Notes under the pieces: generated by a model
What the model was told of the DNA's origin: nothing
Database searches by the model: none
The model's input: only the letters and a program-made list of their open reading frames with translations
In this document: positions 45,408-54,731 of the stretch, piece by piece
Layout of the letters: each line of letters begins with the position of its first letter
Position numbering within the stretch: position 1 is the first letter of the stretch
Program-made: the position numbers and the translations under genes
NCBI RefSeq assembly: GCF_002379095.1
Contig: NZ_NBZV01000005.1
Span: forward strand, 62,001 to 126,000
From: Polaromonas sp. AER18D-145
Lineage (GTDB): Bacteria; Pseudomonadota; Gammaproteobacteria; Burkholderiales; Burkholderiaceae_C
Length of the DNA: 64,000 nucleotides
Direction of reading: 5' to 3'

Positions 45408-46358
45408 TCAGCCGCCCCGCTCCATGGCCTGGCGGTGGCGTTCGACAAACTCCTGGTAGGTGTCGATGCCGCGCAGCTGCAGGATGACATTGCGCACCGC
45501 GGCCTCGACCAGCACCGCGATGTTGCGCCCGGCCACCACCTGGATGATCACCTTGCGCACCGGAATGCCCAGCACGTCCTGGGTCAGCGGCTCATAGGGG
45601 ATGCGCTCGTACTCGCGCTCCAGCGTTTCGCGCCGCACCAGGTGCACGATGAGCTTGAGCCGCATCTTGCGCCGCACCGCCGTCTCGCCAAAAATCGCCT
45701 TGATGTCGAGCAGGCCGATGCCGCGCACTTCGAGCAGGTTCTGCAGCAGTTCCGGGCAGCGGCCCTCGATGGTGGTCTGGTTGATGCGGTACAGGTCCAC
45801 CGCGTCATCGGCCACCAGGCCGTGCCCGCGCGAGATCAGCTCCAGGCCCAGCTCGCTTTTGCCGAGACCCGATTCGCCGGTGATCATCAGGCCCACGCCG
45901 AGGATGTCCATGAACACGCCGTGCATGGAGGTCCGGTCGGCAAAATGTTTGGACAGGTAGGCCCGCAGCACGTCGATCACAAACGCAGCCGATTCCTTCG
46001 TGGCAAACATGGGTATCTGGGCGCGCTCGCACATGGACAGCAGCGTGTCGGGCGCCACCTGGCCGTCGGCAATGATCAGTACCGGCGGCTCCAGGGTGAC
46101 GATGCGCGCAATGCGGCGGGCGCAGTCTTCGGGGGAGCCCCGGCTCAGGTAGGCCACTTCGCGCTCGCCGAGCAGCTGCACCCGGTAGGGGTGGATGTAA
46201 TTGAGGTAGCCGACCAGGTCGGCGCCGGAACGGGCCGCCCGCACGGCGACCTCGTCGAAGCGCCGTTCCGAGGCGCCCAGCCCGGCCACCCATTCCCACT
46301 TCAGCGCGGCGCGGTGGTCCTCAAACAGGACGTCGGCGCTGACGACGGTGGGCTTCAT
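45408..46358 (-). CDS. hprK: HPr kinase/phosphorylase
   Basis: 316 residues. Walker A GESGLGKS (161-168) followed by [21 protein letters not shown] and the HPrK signature [11 protein letters not shown]. It phosphorylates a serine on HPr and reverses it. In Betaproteobacteria it is linked to the nitrogen-type PTS rather than sugar uptake. The start lies 44 nt after ptsN, the conserved order. The N-terminal domain ([22 protein letters not shown]) matches Betaproteobacterial homologues. Confidence 0.96.
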   Translation of the reverse strand: MKPTVVSADVLFEDHRAALKWEWVAGLGASERRFDEVAVRAARSGADLVGYLNYIHPYRVQLLGEREVAYLSRGSPEDCARRIARIVTLEPPVLIIADGQVAPDTLLSMCERAQIPMFATKESAAFVIDVLRAYLSKHFADRTSMHGVFMDILGVGLMITGESGLGKSELGLELISRGHGLVADDAVDLYRINQTTIEGRCPELLQNLLEVRGIGLLDIKAIFGETAVRRKMRLKLIVHLVRRETLEREYERIPYEPLTQDVLGIPVRKVIIQVVAGRNIAVLVEAAVRNVILQLRGIDTYQEFVERHRQAMERGG

Positions 46359-46402
46359 GCCGCGGGGGAGGGGAAAATCTGCGTCACGGTCACGCGGGCG
46401 GG

Positions 46403-46876
46403 TCAGGGGCTGACAGCGTGGCTGGACCGCCAGGAGGCAATCAGCTGGTGCAGCGCAGCCGCGTCGGTGCTGGCTTTGAGCCGCTCGCGCAGGGCGCTGT
46501 CGCTGAGCAGTTCGGCGATTTCGGACAGAATCTCGAGGTGTTTCTGGGTGGCCGCTTCGGGCACCAGCAGGAAAATCAGCAAGCCCACGGCCTGCTCGTC
46601 AGGCGCGTCAAAGCCGATCGGGGCGTGCAGCTGGAACACCGCCGCCATCGGGGCTTTCAGGCCCTTGATGCGTCCGTGCGGAATCGCCACGCCATGGCCC
46701 AGCCCAGTCGAGCCCAGACGCTCACGCGCGAAGAGGCTGTCGGTGATCAGCGCCCGGTTCAGGCCATGCAGGTTTTCAAACAGCAGGCCGGCTTCTTCAA
46801 AAGCACGCTTCTTGCTGGTGGCCTCGACACTGACCAGAACCTGGGTAGGGGGCAATATTTGCGAAAGACGGTTCAT
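46403..46876 (-). CDS. ptsN: Nitrogen PTS EIIA protein
   Basis: 157 residues of the EIIA-Ntr family. The phosphorylated histidine is His67 in [15 protein letters not shown]. It takes part in a regulatory phosphorelay with PtsP and Npr that responds to nitrogen and potassium state; the kup gene elsewhere in the window is a possible functional link, by analogy to E. coli. It starts 154 nt downstream of the hpf stop, across a strong terminator, so it may have its own promoter. Confidence 0.95.
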   Translation of the reverse strand: MNRLSQILPPTQVLVSVEATSKKRAFEEAGLLFENLHGLNRALITDSLFARERLGSTGLGHGVAIPHGRIKGLKAPMAAVFQLHAPIGFDAPDEQAVGLLIFLLVPEAATQKHLEILSEIAELLSDSALRERLKASTDAAALHQLIASWRSSHAVSP

Positions 46877-46935
46877 AACAAGGTTAGAGTCGCCGAATTA
46901 TGCACTTTCGTGTGCATGGCGGCCATCCGGCCCAT

Positions 46936-46963
46936 AAAAAAGCCGCCTGAGGGCACAGGCGGC
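46936..46963 (-). terminator. Rho-independent terminator after hpf
   Basis: On the minus strand, GCCGCCTG-TGCCCT-CAGGCGGC (8-bp perfect stem, 6-nt loop) is followed directly by TTTTTTAT. It ends the hpf transcript before ptsN. Confidence 0.85.
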
Positions 46964-47030
46964 CTTCCGGAGGGGGATCTGGAGGCAGCACGGGGTGGCA
47001 TTTTCCGCCAGCCGCCGCCTGCGGCGTCGC

Positions 47031-47360
47031 TCACATCTCCCGCTTGGCAGTCACATGGTGGTGATCCTGGGTTTTGGTCTTGTAGCGGCCGACCTGGCGG
47101 TCCAGCTTGTCAGCGAGTTCATCAACCGCTGCATACAGGTCAGCATGCGAACTTTCGGCGAACAGGTCACGTCCCTTGACATGCACATTGCACTCGGCTC
47201 TCTGGCGCAACTCCTTTTCCTTCATGTTATCCACCGTCAACAGGACCTTCACATCCACCACCTGATCAAAATGCCGCGTAATCCGATCCAGCTTGCTGGT
47301 CACGTAACCGCGCAAGGCGGGGGTAACTTCAAGGTGGTGACCGCTGATCGTCAAATTCAT
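47031..47360 (-). CDS. hpf: Ribosome hibernation promoting factor
   Basis: 109 residues (short type). The family pattern is seen in [43 protein letters not shown] and [25 protein letters not shown]. It binds the ribosome decoding site and promotes inactive 100S dimers in stationary phase. ATG at 47360 has an AAGGAG ribosome-binding site; a longer frame to 47402 has none. The rpoN gene that usually precedes hpf in Proteobacteria is absent here; a non-coding region and divergent corA take its place. Confidence 0.95.
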   Translation of the reverse strand: MNLTISGHHLEVTPALRGYVTSKLDRITRHFDQVVDVKVLLTVDNMKEKELRQRAECNVHVKGRDLFAESSHADLYAAVDELADKLDRQVGRYKTKTQDHHHVTAKREM

Positions 47361-47767
47361 AAAGAGACTCCTTTTCCATGGCTGGAGGGGGGTTAAAAAC
47401 ACCGCTTTGGCAGGCCTGCCGGGCGGCGGACGGACAACTCTCTTGTTTTCACTATGCGCCCGAACCGGGGTAAACGCAACCGTGCATCACAACAAAAAAT
47501 GAAACGGTCGGAAAAGGTCCTTGCCCCCCGGCGGGAACCTGGCGGTGGGCCGGAACAGGTAGTGAAATCCGGGCCAAAATGCCATAATCGCAGCTTGGTC
47601 AATACGGAGAAATCCTTGGAAAGCAGCCCCAGTCGCTAGCTTTCAGCACCGCAGACTGACGCCAGCGTCATCCCGGGGTTGAAAGCGATGCCACCATCCA
47701 CAACCCCGCCAACGCCGGGCAGACGCCTGCCCGGTGCCGGCGCCCCCAAACCGATTGGGAGCCAGTC
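47361..47767. other. Divergent intergenic region of hpf and corA
   Basis: About 407 nt. It contains a perfect 12-bp palindrome GGCAGGCCTGCC at 47409-47420 near hpf, and a structured corA leader (see separate entry). An open minus frame at 47393-47602 has no start signal and looks random. No regulator box was recognised. Confidence 0.55.
47639..47734 (+). promoter_or_regulatory. Structured leader upstream of corA
   Basis: Element 1: outer stem GCTTTCA (47639-47645) with TGAAAGC (47680-47686), enclosing the hairpin TGACGC-CA-GCGTCA (47657-47670). Element 2: a perfect 8-bp hairpin CCGGGCAG-ACGC-CTGCCCGG (47715-47734), which ends 33 nt before the corA ATG. Such a leader could control corA by Mg2+ or by termination, as mRNA leaders do for other Mg2+ transporters. 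I do not recognise a known riboswitch class. Confidence 0.4.
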
Positions 47768-48754
47768 ATGCTCAATATTTTCACGCTCGCCAACGGGCGC
47801 CTGTTCCAGGAAGAGATCGAATCGCTGGAGGAGCTGTCCCGGTTCCAGCCGATCTGGGTGGACCTGGAGTCACCCACGCTGGAAGAAAAACGCTGGATCA
47901 AGCAGTATTACGGCCTGTCGATTCCCGAAGACGTGATGGACGAGGACATCGAGGAGTCGGCGCGCTTTTACGAAGAAGACAACGGCGAGCTGCACATCCG
48001 CTCGGACTTCCTGATTGCCGACGACGAGGAGCCCCGCACCGTGCGGGTGGCCTTCATCCTGAACCTGGTCAATGACAACCTCAAGAGCAAGGGGGTGCTG
48101 TTTTCGATCCACGACGAGGACGTGCCGGTGTTCCGCCTGCTGCGCATGCGCGCGCGCCGGGCCCCGGGCCTGATCGAGGACGCCAAGGAAGTGCTGCTCA
48201 AGCTGTTCGACGCCGATGCCGAATACTCGGCCGATACCCTGGAAGGCATTTACATCGACCTTGAAAAGGTCAGCACCAAGGTGTTGTCCGGCGATGTGAC
48301 GGACGTGATGGCCGGCGAGGTGCTGGGCGCCATCGCCCGCCACGAGGACCTGAGCGGGCGCATCCGCCGCAATGTGATGGACACGCGCCGCGCCGTGAGC
48401 TTCATGATGCGCAGCAAGATGCTCAACAGCGAACAGTTCGAGGAGGCGCGCCAGATCCTGCGCGACATCGACTCGCTGGACTCCCACACGGCTTTTCTTT
48501 TCGACAAGATCAACTTCCTGATGGACGCCACGGTCGGTTTCATCAACATCAACCAGAACAAGATCATCAAGATCTTCTCGGTGGCCAGCGTCGCCCTGCT
48601 GCCGCCCACGCTGATCGCCAGCGTGTACGGCATGAACTTCAAGCTGATGCCGGAACTCGACTGGGCGCTGGGTTACCCGTATGCGCTGGTCCTGATGGCG
48701 GCGAGTGCGGTGGTGCCGATGTGGTACTTCCGGCGACGCGGCTGGTTGAAATAG
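47768..48754 (+). CDS. corA: CorA magnesium/cobalt transporter
   Basis: 328 residues. A large cytoplasmic N-terminal domain rich in acid residues, a long helix, then two C-terminal membrane helices with the diagnostic YGMNF at the end of helix 1 (SVYGMNFKLMPEL). It forms a pentameric Mg2+ channel in the inner membrane. The ATG at 47768 lies after a GGGAGCC sequence. The mRNA has a 5' leader with two strong hairpins. A GC-rich repeat with a palindromic CCCCCGAGGGGGC follows directly after the stop. Confidence 0.96.
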   Translation: MLNIFTLANGRLFQEEIESLEELSRFQPIWVDLESPTLEEKRWIKQYYGLSIPEDVMDEDIEESARFYEEDNGELHIRSDFLIADDEEPRTVRVAFILNLVNDNLKSKGVLFSIHDEDVPVFRLLRMRARRAPGLIEDAKEVLLKLFDADAEYSADTLEGIYIDLEKVSTKVLSGDVTDVMAGEVLGAIARHEDLSGRIRRNVMDTRRAVSFMMRSKMLNSEQFEEARQILRDIDSLDSHTAFLFDKINFLMDATVGFININQNKIIKIFSVASVALLPPTLIASVYGMNFKLMPELDWALGYPYALVLMAASAVVPMWYFRRRGWLK

Positions 48755-48800
48755 CCCCCACGGTCGCTCACTGCGTGTAGCTCCCTGCCCCCGAGGGGGC
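48755..48800 (+). repeat. GC-rich palindromic repeat after corA
   Basis: It starts CCCCCACGGTCGCTCACTG and ends CCCCCGAGGGGGC, and is closely related to the inverted copy at 45356-45404 and to the tandem units at 42295-42440. Its position 1 nt after the corA stop fits a terminator-like role. Confidence 0.65.
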
Positions 48801-48898
48801 CGCCGCGCCTGCGGACTGGCAGAGCCAGATCCGCGGCCCCTGCTGGTCTGAAGAGTCCACACGGCTGCTCGCGGCAGTCCGTCCGGCGCTTGCCAGTT

Positions 48899-48952
48899 AA
48901 ATCGGCAGCAATCCCTTGCGTGACGGGCGCCACCAGCTACTTTATTGATAGC
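48899..48952 (-). repeat. 54-nt interspersed repeat, copy 9 (overlaps mtnN end)
   Basis: On the minus strand GCTATCAATAAAGTAGCTGG then TGGCGCCCGTCAC and AAGGGATTGCTGCCGATTT; exactly 54 nt. Its first 16 bases form the final codons and stop codon (TAG) of mtnN. Confidence 0.75.
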
Positions 48953-49695
48953 GAAAGCAGAAACCGCTCAACAATGGCCTGCGCGTAATGGCTGGCCACC
49001 TGGTCCACAAAGCGGGAGAAATCCACATGGGCGCTGTCATCGGCCCGGTCTGAAATCGTGCGCATGGCGGCAAAAGGCACGCCGTAATCCAGGCAGACCT
49101 GGGCCACGGCGGCGCCCTCCATCTCGACGGCCAGCACCGCGTGCCCGGCGCCGGCCAGCACGGCCTGCAGGGCCTGCGACTCGGCGGAACCCGAGACAAA
49201 CCGGTCACCGCTGGCCAGCAGGCCCTGGTGGACGCGGGCCTGCGGAAAGCGCTGCGCGGACCGGTCCGCGTCCACCGGGGCCAGCGCGGCGCAGGCCGCC
49301 GCGTAGAGCAGCGCGGTCAGGGCCGTGTCACCGTCGAACCGGGCTTTCCCGTAAAACGGCACCTCGTAGCGCGGAAAAAGCGGCGAGACGTCGAGGTCGT
49401 GCTGCAGGAAATCGGTCGCCACCACCACATCACCGACCTGCACGCCCTCGCCCAGCCCGCCGGCCACGCCGGTGAACACCACGCGGCCCACACCGAAACG
49501 CTCGATCAGCGCCGTCGCCGTGGTGGCAGCGGCCACCTTGCCAATTTTTGACAACGCCAGCACCACGGGCTGGCCATGCAGCTCACCCTGCCAGAAGTCG
49601 CGGCCGGCATGGCGGATTTTCTGCGGCCGCTGCAGCAGCTCCAGCAGACCCCGCTGTTCTTCGGCGAGGGCGCTCAGGATGGCGGTAGGTTTCAT
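48937..49695 (-). CDS. mtnN: 5'-methylthioadenosine/S-adenosylhomocysteine nucleosidase
   Basis: 252 residues. VLALSKIGKVAAATTATALIERF, VFTGVAGGLGEGVQVGDVVVATDFLQHDLD and the active-site VLAVEMEGAAVAQVCLDYGVPF are characteristic, the last including the Glu that binds the ribose. It removes adenine from methylthioadenosine and S-adenosylhomocysteine. The ATG at 49695 gives MKPTAILSAL. The C-terminal LSIK and the stop codon come from a 54-nt interspersed repeat, so the original end of the gene may have been slightly different. Confidence 0.94.
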   Translation of the reverse strand: MKPTAILSALAEEQRGLLELLQRPQKIRHAGRDFWQGELHGQPVVLALSKIGKVAAATTATALIERFGVGRVVFTGVAGGLGEGVQVGDVVVATDFLQHDLDVSPLFPRYEVPFYGKARFDGDTALTALLYAAACAALAPVDADRSAQRFPQARVHQGLLASGDRFVSGSAESQALQAVLAGAGHAVLAVEMEGAAVAQVCLDYGVPFAAMRTISDRADDSAHVDFSRFVDQVASHYAQAIVERFLLSLSIK

Positions 49696-49741
49696 GGCTG
49701 CAAGTTTGCCCGAACGGGTGCCCGTCCATATGGCCGCACCA

Positions 49742-49771
49742 GAAAAAAGGCAGCCGGAGCCGCCTTTTTTC
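49742..49771. terminator. Bidirectional intrinsic terminator between fadD and mtnN
   Basis: GAAAAAAGGC (49742-49751) pairs perfectly with GCCTTTTTTC (49762-49771) over 10 bp around a 10-nt loop. The A and T runs give a U-tail in both directions; it ends fadD on the minus strand, 17 nt past its stop. Confidence 0.8.
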
Positions 49772-49787
49772 ACCTGCCGGGCCTGCG

Positions 49788-51476
49788 CTACTTCTTGTCG
49801 CGCAATTCCCGGCGCAGGATCTTGCCGACCGGAGTTTTCGGCAGTTCGGTGCGGAACTCGACCACCTTGGGCTGCTTGTAACCGGTCAGGTTGGTCTTGC
49901 AGAACTCGCGCACCTGGGCTTCGGTCAGGTCCGGGTTCTTCTTGACGATGACCAGCTTGACGGCCTCGCCCGACTTGTCGTCCGCCACCCCGACGCAGGC
50001 GCACTCCATCACGCCGTCCATGCCGGAGACCACGTCTTCGACCTCGTTCGGGTAGACATTGAAACCGCTGACCAGAATCATGTCCTTCTTGCGGTCCACG
50101 ATCTTGAAGAAGCCGCGCTCGTCGACCACACCGATATCGCCCGACTTGAAGTAACCGTCCGGCGTCATGACCTTCGCGGTTTCGTCAGGGCGCTGCCAGT
50201 AGCCGGCCATGACCTGCGGGCCCTTGATGGCGATCTCGCCGGGCTGGCCGGGCGGCACCTCGTTGCCGTCGTCGTCGAGCAGCTTGAAATAAGTACTGGG
50301 AATCGGTACACCAATGGTGCCGGTGAAGACCTTGCTGTTGGTCGGGTTGCAACTGGCCGACGGCGAGGTTTCCGAGAGGCCGTAGCCTTCACAGATCGGG
50401 CAACCGGTTTTTTCCAGCCAAAGCTTGGCCACCGCGCTTTGCACCGCCATGCCGCCGCCCAGCGACACCTTCAGGTGCGACCAGTCCACGGTGTTGAAGT
50501 CGGGATGGTTGGCCAGGCCGTTGAACAGCGTGTTGACCGCCGGGAAGCTGTGCACCTTGTGTTTGGACAGCTCCTTGAGCACGGCCGGCAGGTCGCGCGG
50601 GTTCGGGATCAGGATGTTCTTGCCGCCGGTGCGCATGCCCAGCATCATGTTCACGGTGAACGCGAAGATATGGTACAGCGGCAGCGCGCAGACATAGGTC
50701 GGCTGCACACCCGCCTCCATGCCGGCCATGGCCGGGCCGTTCCAGGCTTCGGACTGAAGCACGTTGGCAATCACATTGCGGTGCAACAGCACGGCGCCCT
50801 TGGAAACACCGGTGGTGCCGCCGGTGTACTGCAACACCGCCACGTCGTCAGGCTTGATGTCGGGCCGCTTGAGGCTGCCGCGCGTCCCCTGGGCCACCGC
50901 GTCATTGAAACGCACGGCCCCCGGCAAATTGAAGGTCGGCACCATTTTCTTGACGTTGCGAACCACGTAGTTGACCAGCGCACCCTTGAGCACGCCGAGC
51001 TGGTCGCCCATGGCCGTGAGCACCACATGCTTGACCGGCGTATTCGCAATGCACTGTTCCAGCGTGTTGGCGAAGTTTTCGATGATGACGATCGCCTTGG
51101 AGCCCGAATCCTTGAGCTGGTGCTCCAGCTCTCGCGGCGTGTACAGGGGATTGACGTTGACAACCACATAACCGGCGCGCAGGATGGCCGCCACCGTGAC
51201 CGGGTACTGCGGCACATTGGGCATCATGATGGCGACGCGATCGCCCTTGACCAGCCCCAAGCCCTGCAGGTAGGCGGCAAAAGCCTGCGACAGGCTGTCG
51301 GTCTGGCCGAAGGTGATGTCCTTGCCCATGAAGCTGTAGGCCACGGCCGAAGCGTTTTTGGAAAAACTTTCTTCCATCAGCGCTACCAGTGAAGCGTATT
51401 GGGACGCATCGATATCGGTCGGCACGCCCGGCGGATAGGCGCTCAGCCAGGGACGGTCGAGGGTGGCTGCATTCAT
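49788..51476 (-). CDS. fadD: Long-chain fatty acid-CoA ligase
   Basis: 562 residues of the AMP-forming acyl-CoA synthetase family. The phosphate-binding loop YTGGTTGVSKGAVLLHRN and the motifs EGYGLSETSP and YFKSGDIGVVDERGFFKIVDRKKDMI are all present, ending with the catalytic Lys in TPVGKILRRELRD. It activates fatty acids for beta-oxidation. The ATG at 51476 has a GGAGAAG ribosome-binding site; a frame upstream adds 10 residues. Upstream lies an imperfect palindrome CGTTTTCC-CTA-GGAAACG-like (51549-51566) that could be an operator. Confidence 0.94.
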   Translation of the reverse strand: MNAATLDRPWLSAYPPGVPTDIDASQYASLVALMEESFSKNASAVAYSFMGKDITFGQTDSLSQAFAAYLQGLGLVKGDRVAIMMPNVPQYPVTVAAILRAGYVVVNVNPLYTPRELEHQLKDSGSKAIVIIENFANTLEQCIANTPVKHVVLTAMGDQLGVLKGALVNYVVRNVKKMVPTFNLPGAVRFNDAVAQGTRGSLKRPDIKPDDVAVLQYTGGTTGVSKGAVLLHRNVIANVLQSEAWNGPAMAGMEAGVQPTYVCALPLYHIFAFTVNMMLGMRTGGKNILIPNPRDLPAVLKELSKHKVHSFPAVNTLFNGLANHPDFNTVDWSHLKVSLGGGMAVQSAVAKLWLEKTGCPICEGYGLSETSPSASCNPTNSKVFTGTIGVPIPSTYFKLLDDDGNEVPPGQPGEIAIKGPQVMAGYWQRPDETAKVMTPDGYFKSGDIGVVDERGFFKIVDRKKDMILVSGFNVYPNEVEDVVSGMDGVMECACVGVADDKSGEAVKLVIVKKNPDLTEAQVREFCKTNLTGYKQPKVVEFRTELPKTPVGKILRRELRDKK

Positions 51477-51634
51477 GCTTGTCTTCTCCAGATGACGATT
51501 GAACAACTGCCACGGATTGTCGTGGCGCGACCCTCTGCGGGGCTATTGCGTTTTCCCTAGGAAACGGCCAAATCAGAAGGGAAGCCCCTCTAATTCATGT
51601 CTTTTGTGCCGAAAAAGCGGCGAACGGCAACGAA

Positions 51635-53068
51635 TTACTCAATCGCCTTGCCCATGTCCTCGATGACCTTTTTCGCGTCGCCGAAGACCATCATGGTCTT
51701 GTCCATGTAGAACAGCTCGTTGTCCAGGCCGGCGTAACCGGCGGCCATCGACCGTTTGTTGACGATGACGGTTTTGGCCTTGTAGGCCTCGAGGATGGGC
51801 ATGCCGTAGATGGCGCTGCCCTTGACGTGGGCCGCCGGGTTGACCACATCGTTGGCCCCCAGGATGATGGCCACGTCGGCCTGGCCGAACTCGGCGTTGA
51901 TGTCTTCCATCTCAAACACCTGGTCATAAGGCACCTCGGCCTCCGCCAGCAGCACGTTCATGTGGCCGGGCATGCGGCCCGCCACCGGATGGATCGCGTA
52001 TTTGACGTTGACACCGCGGTCGGTGAGTTTTTGCGCGAGCTCCTTGACCGAATGCTGGGCCCGCGCCACCGCCAGGCCGTACCCCGGCACGATGATCACG
52101 GTTTCGGCATTGCCCAGGATGAAGGCCGCGTCATCGGCCGAGCCGGACTTGACCGGACGCTGCTCCTTGGCGCCGGCGGCTGCCGTGCCCGCCTCACCGC
52201 CGAAGCCGCCCAGGATCACGTTGAAGAAGGAGCGGTTCATCGCCTTGCACATGATGTAGGACAGGATGGCACCGGACGAGCCGACCAGCGAGCCGGCCAC
52301 GATCAGCATGGCATTGTTCAGCGAAAAGCCGATGCCGGCCGCGGCCCAGCCCGAGTAGCTGTTGAGCATGGACACGACGACCGGCATGTCGGCGCCGCCG
52401 ATCGGGATGATGATCAGCACGCCCAGCACGAAGGACAGGGCCAGCATCGCAAAAAAGGCCGTCCAGTTGCCGGTGAACATGAAGACCAGGCCGAGCGCCA
52501 GCGTGGCGATGCCCAGCACCAGGTTGATCATGTGCTGGCCGGCAAACGTCACCGGCGCGCCCTGAAACAGGCGGAACTTGTATTTGCCGCTGAGCTTGCC
52601 GAAGGCAATCACCGAGCCGCTGAAGGTGATCGCGCCGATCGCCGCACCGAGGAACAGCTCCAGCCGGTTGCCGGCCGGAATCGCCGCCGTGGGCAGGCCC
52701 GCGGCCACGATGCCGAAGGCGTCGGGCTCAGCCATGGCGGCCACCGCGATGAACACCGCGGCCAGGCCGATCATGCTGTGCATGAAGGCGACCAGTTCGG
52801 GCATCTTGGTCATCTCGACGCGTTTGGCCATGATCGTGCCGGCGCTGCCGCCGACCAGCAAGGCACCCAGCACGTAGACCATGCCGGACGCCTTGCCGCC
52901 GGAGATTTCCACGATCAGCGCGCCGGTGGTCAGGACGGCGATCGCCATGCCCACCATGCCGAACAGGTTGCCGCGAATGGAACTGGTGGGATGCGACAGG
53001 CCCTTGAGCGCCTGGATGAAACAGACCGAAGCCACCAGATACAGCAGCGTGACGAGGTTCATGCTCAT
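51635..53068 (-). CDS. pntB: NAD(P) transhydrogenase beta subunit
   Basis: 477 residues. The N-terminal half holds about eight membrane segments of the proton channel; the C-terminal half is the NADP(H)-binding domain ([58 protein letters not shown]). With PntA it couples proton entry to NADPH formation from NADH. The start overlaps pntAb by 4 nt. The alpha subunit is split into two genes, the arrangement common in Alphaproteobacteria and Burkholderiales. Confidence 0.97.
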   Translation of the reverse strand: MSMNLVTLLYLVASVCFIQALKGLSHPTSSIRGNLFGMVGMAIAVLTTGALIVEISGGKASGMVYVLGALLVGGSAGTIMAKRVEMTKMPELVAFMHSMIGLAAVFIAVAAMAEPDAFGIVAAGLPTAAIPAGNRLELFLGAAIGAITFSGSVIAFGKLSGKYKFRLFQGAPVTFAGQHMINLVLGIATLALGLVFMFTGNWTAFFAMLALSFVLGVLIIIPIGGADMPVVVSMLNSYSGWAAAGIGFSLNNAMLIVAGSLVGSSGAILSYIMCKAMNRSFFNVILGGFGGEAGTAAAGAKEQRPVKSGSADDAAFILGNAETVIIVPGYGLAVARAQHSVKELAQKLTDRGVNVKYAIHPVAGRMPGHMNVLLAEAEVPYDQVFEMEDINAEFGQADVAIILGANDVVNPAAHVKGSAIYGMPILEAYKAKTVIVNKRSMAAGYAGLDNELFYMDKTMMVFGDAKKVIEDMGKAIE

Positions 53069-53391
53069 TTGGCGGCTCCTGCATCAGCGGCAGCTGTTTT
53101 CTTTTCTTTCTTGCGGAACATCTCCAGCATGCGGCGCGTGACGAGGAAGCCACCGAACACATTGACCGCGGCCAGCGCCACGGCGAGCACGCCCATGGTC
53201 TTGCCCAGCGGCGTGACCGTCAGCGCGGCGGCCAGCATGGCGCCGACGATGACAATGGCCGAAATCGCATTGGTCACCGCCATCAGCGGCGTGTGCAGGG
53301 CGGGCGTGACGGTCCACACCACGTGGTAACCCACGTAAATGGCCAGCACGAAGATGATGAGGTTGATGATGGTGGGTGACACTGCATCCAT
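53065..53391 (-). CDS. pntAb: NAD(P) transhydrogenase alpha subunit, membrane part
   Basis: 108 residues with three membrane helices ([56 protein letters not shown]). [12 protein letters not shown] is the conserved membrane segment of PntA's C-terminal part. A short charged tail follows. It lies between pntAa (77 nt upstream) and pntB (4-nt overlap). Confidence 0.95.
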   Translation of the reverse strand: MDAVSPTIINLIIFVLAIYVGYHVVWTVTPALHTPLMAVTNAISAIVIVGAMLAAALTVTPLGKTMGVLAVALAAVNVFGGFLVTRRMLEMFRKKEKKTAAADAGAAK

Positions 53392-53468
53392 GGTCTTCTT
53401 CTCCTGGTGGGCTGGCGCTGCCGCCTGGCCCGTGAAAGTGGGTTATTGCTTCTTGGCTTCGCGTGGAA

Positions 53469-54584
53469 CTACTTGCGCTTGACTTCGCCGCCCTGCGTCA
53501 TCAGGCAGGCCGCCACGATGTCGTCTTCGAGGTCGATGTTGAGCGCGCCTTCCTTGCTGATGACCAGCTTGAGGAAGTCCAGCAGGTTGCGGGCGTACAG
53601 CGCGCTGGCGTCGGCGGCGACCAGCGCCGGCACATTGGTCTCGCCGATCAGCGTGACACCGTGTTTGACCACGGTTTTGCCGGGTTCGGTCAGCGGGCAG
53701 TTGCCACCTTGCGGCGCGGCCAGATCGACAATCACGCTGCCCGGCTTCATGGCCTTGACCATGTCTTCGGTCACCAGCACGGGGGCGGCACGGCCCGGAA
53801 TCAGCGCGGTGGTGATCACGACATCGGCCAGGGCCACGCGTTTGGCGACCTCGGCCTTTTGCCGCTCCAGCCAGCTTGGTGGCATGGGTTTGGCATACCC
53901 GCCGACACCGACGGCCGCTTCGCGCTCTTCGTCGGTCTCGTAAGGCACGTCGATGAACTTGCCGCCCAGCGACTCGACCTGCTCCTTGACGCTGGGGCGC
54001 ACGTCGCTGGCCTCGATCACCGCGCCCAGGCGTTTGGCCGTGGCAATCGCCTGCAAGCCGGCCACACCAACGCCCAGGATCACCACGCGGGCGGCCTTGA
54101 CGGTGCCGGCGGCGGTCATCAGCATCGGGAAAAAGCGCTGATAGCTGTCGGCCGCCATCATCACGGCCTTGTAGCCGGCGATGTTGGCCTGCGACGAGAG
54201 CACGTCCATGCTTTGCGCGCGGCTGGTGCGCGGCGCGGCTTCCAGGGCAAACGAGGTCAGCTGGGCGCCCGCCAGGCGCTGCAGGCCGGCGGGGTCAAAC
54301 GGATTGAGCATGCCGACCAGCACCGTGCCGGCCTGGGCCAGGCCGATCTCGCTGTCCAGCGGACAACGCACCTTGAGCACGATGTCGGACGCATAGGCGC
54401 CGGCGGCATCGGTGATCTCCGCACCCGCGGCGACATAGGCCTCATCGGGCACGCTGGCGGCCACGCCGGCACCCGACTGGATGCAGACGGTGTGGCCCTG
54501 GCTTTTTAGTTTTTTGGCCGTCTCGGGCGTGACGGCAACGCGTGTTTCCCCCGCCGTGATTTCGGCCGGTACCCCGATTCGCAT
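53469..54584 (-). CDS. pntAa: NAD(P) transhydrogenase alpha subunit, NAD-binding part
   Basis: 371 residues. It starts MRIGVPAEITAGETRVAVTPET, the alanine-dehydrogenase/PntA N-terminal signature, and has the NAD-binding ARVVILGVGVAGLQAIATAKRLGAVIEASDVR. It is the soluble domain that binds NADH. Together with pntAb and pntB it forms the complete enzyme. It is divergent from nudJ; the 147-nt gap 54585-54731 holds both promoters. Confidence 0.97.
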   Translation of the reverse strand: MRIGVPAEITAGETRVAVTPETAKKLKSQGHTVCIQSGAGVAASVPDEAYVAAGAEITDAAGAYASDIVLKVRCPLDSEIGLAQAGTVLVGMLNPFDPAGLQRLAGAQLTSFALEAAPRTSRAQSMDVLSSQANIAGYKAVMMAADSYQRFFPMLMTAAGTVKAARVVILGVGVAGLQAIATAKRLGAVIEASDVRPSVKEQVESLGGKFIDVPYETDEEREAAVGVGGYAKPMPPSWLERQKAEVAKRVALADVVITTALIPGRAAPVLVTEDMVKAMKPGSVIVDLAAPQGGNCPLTEPGKTVVKHGVTLIGETNVPALVAADASALYARNLLDFLKLVISKEGALNIDLEDDIVAACLMTQGGEVKRK

Positions 54585-54731
54585 GGGTGTCTCCTCGTTG
54601 CGTAAGTAGTTCTACGTGAAATTGTTACCTGTCAGCGAGCTTACATGAGTTTCCTGGCCTTTTTTTGGACGCTGCTCTCTGGAAGTCCCACAGGCTCCAG
54701 TGCGCACAGGCGGCCCACGGATAATGCTGCG

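Noticed and set aside
47393-47602. A 69-codon minus frame upstream of hpf
   Set aside because: No ribosome-binding site, atypical composition and an overlap with the hpf promoter region.
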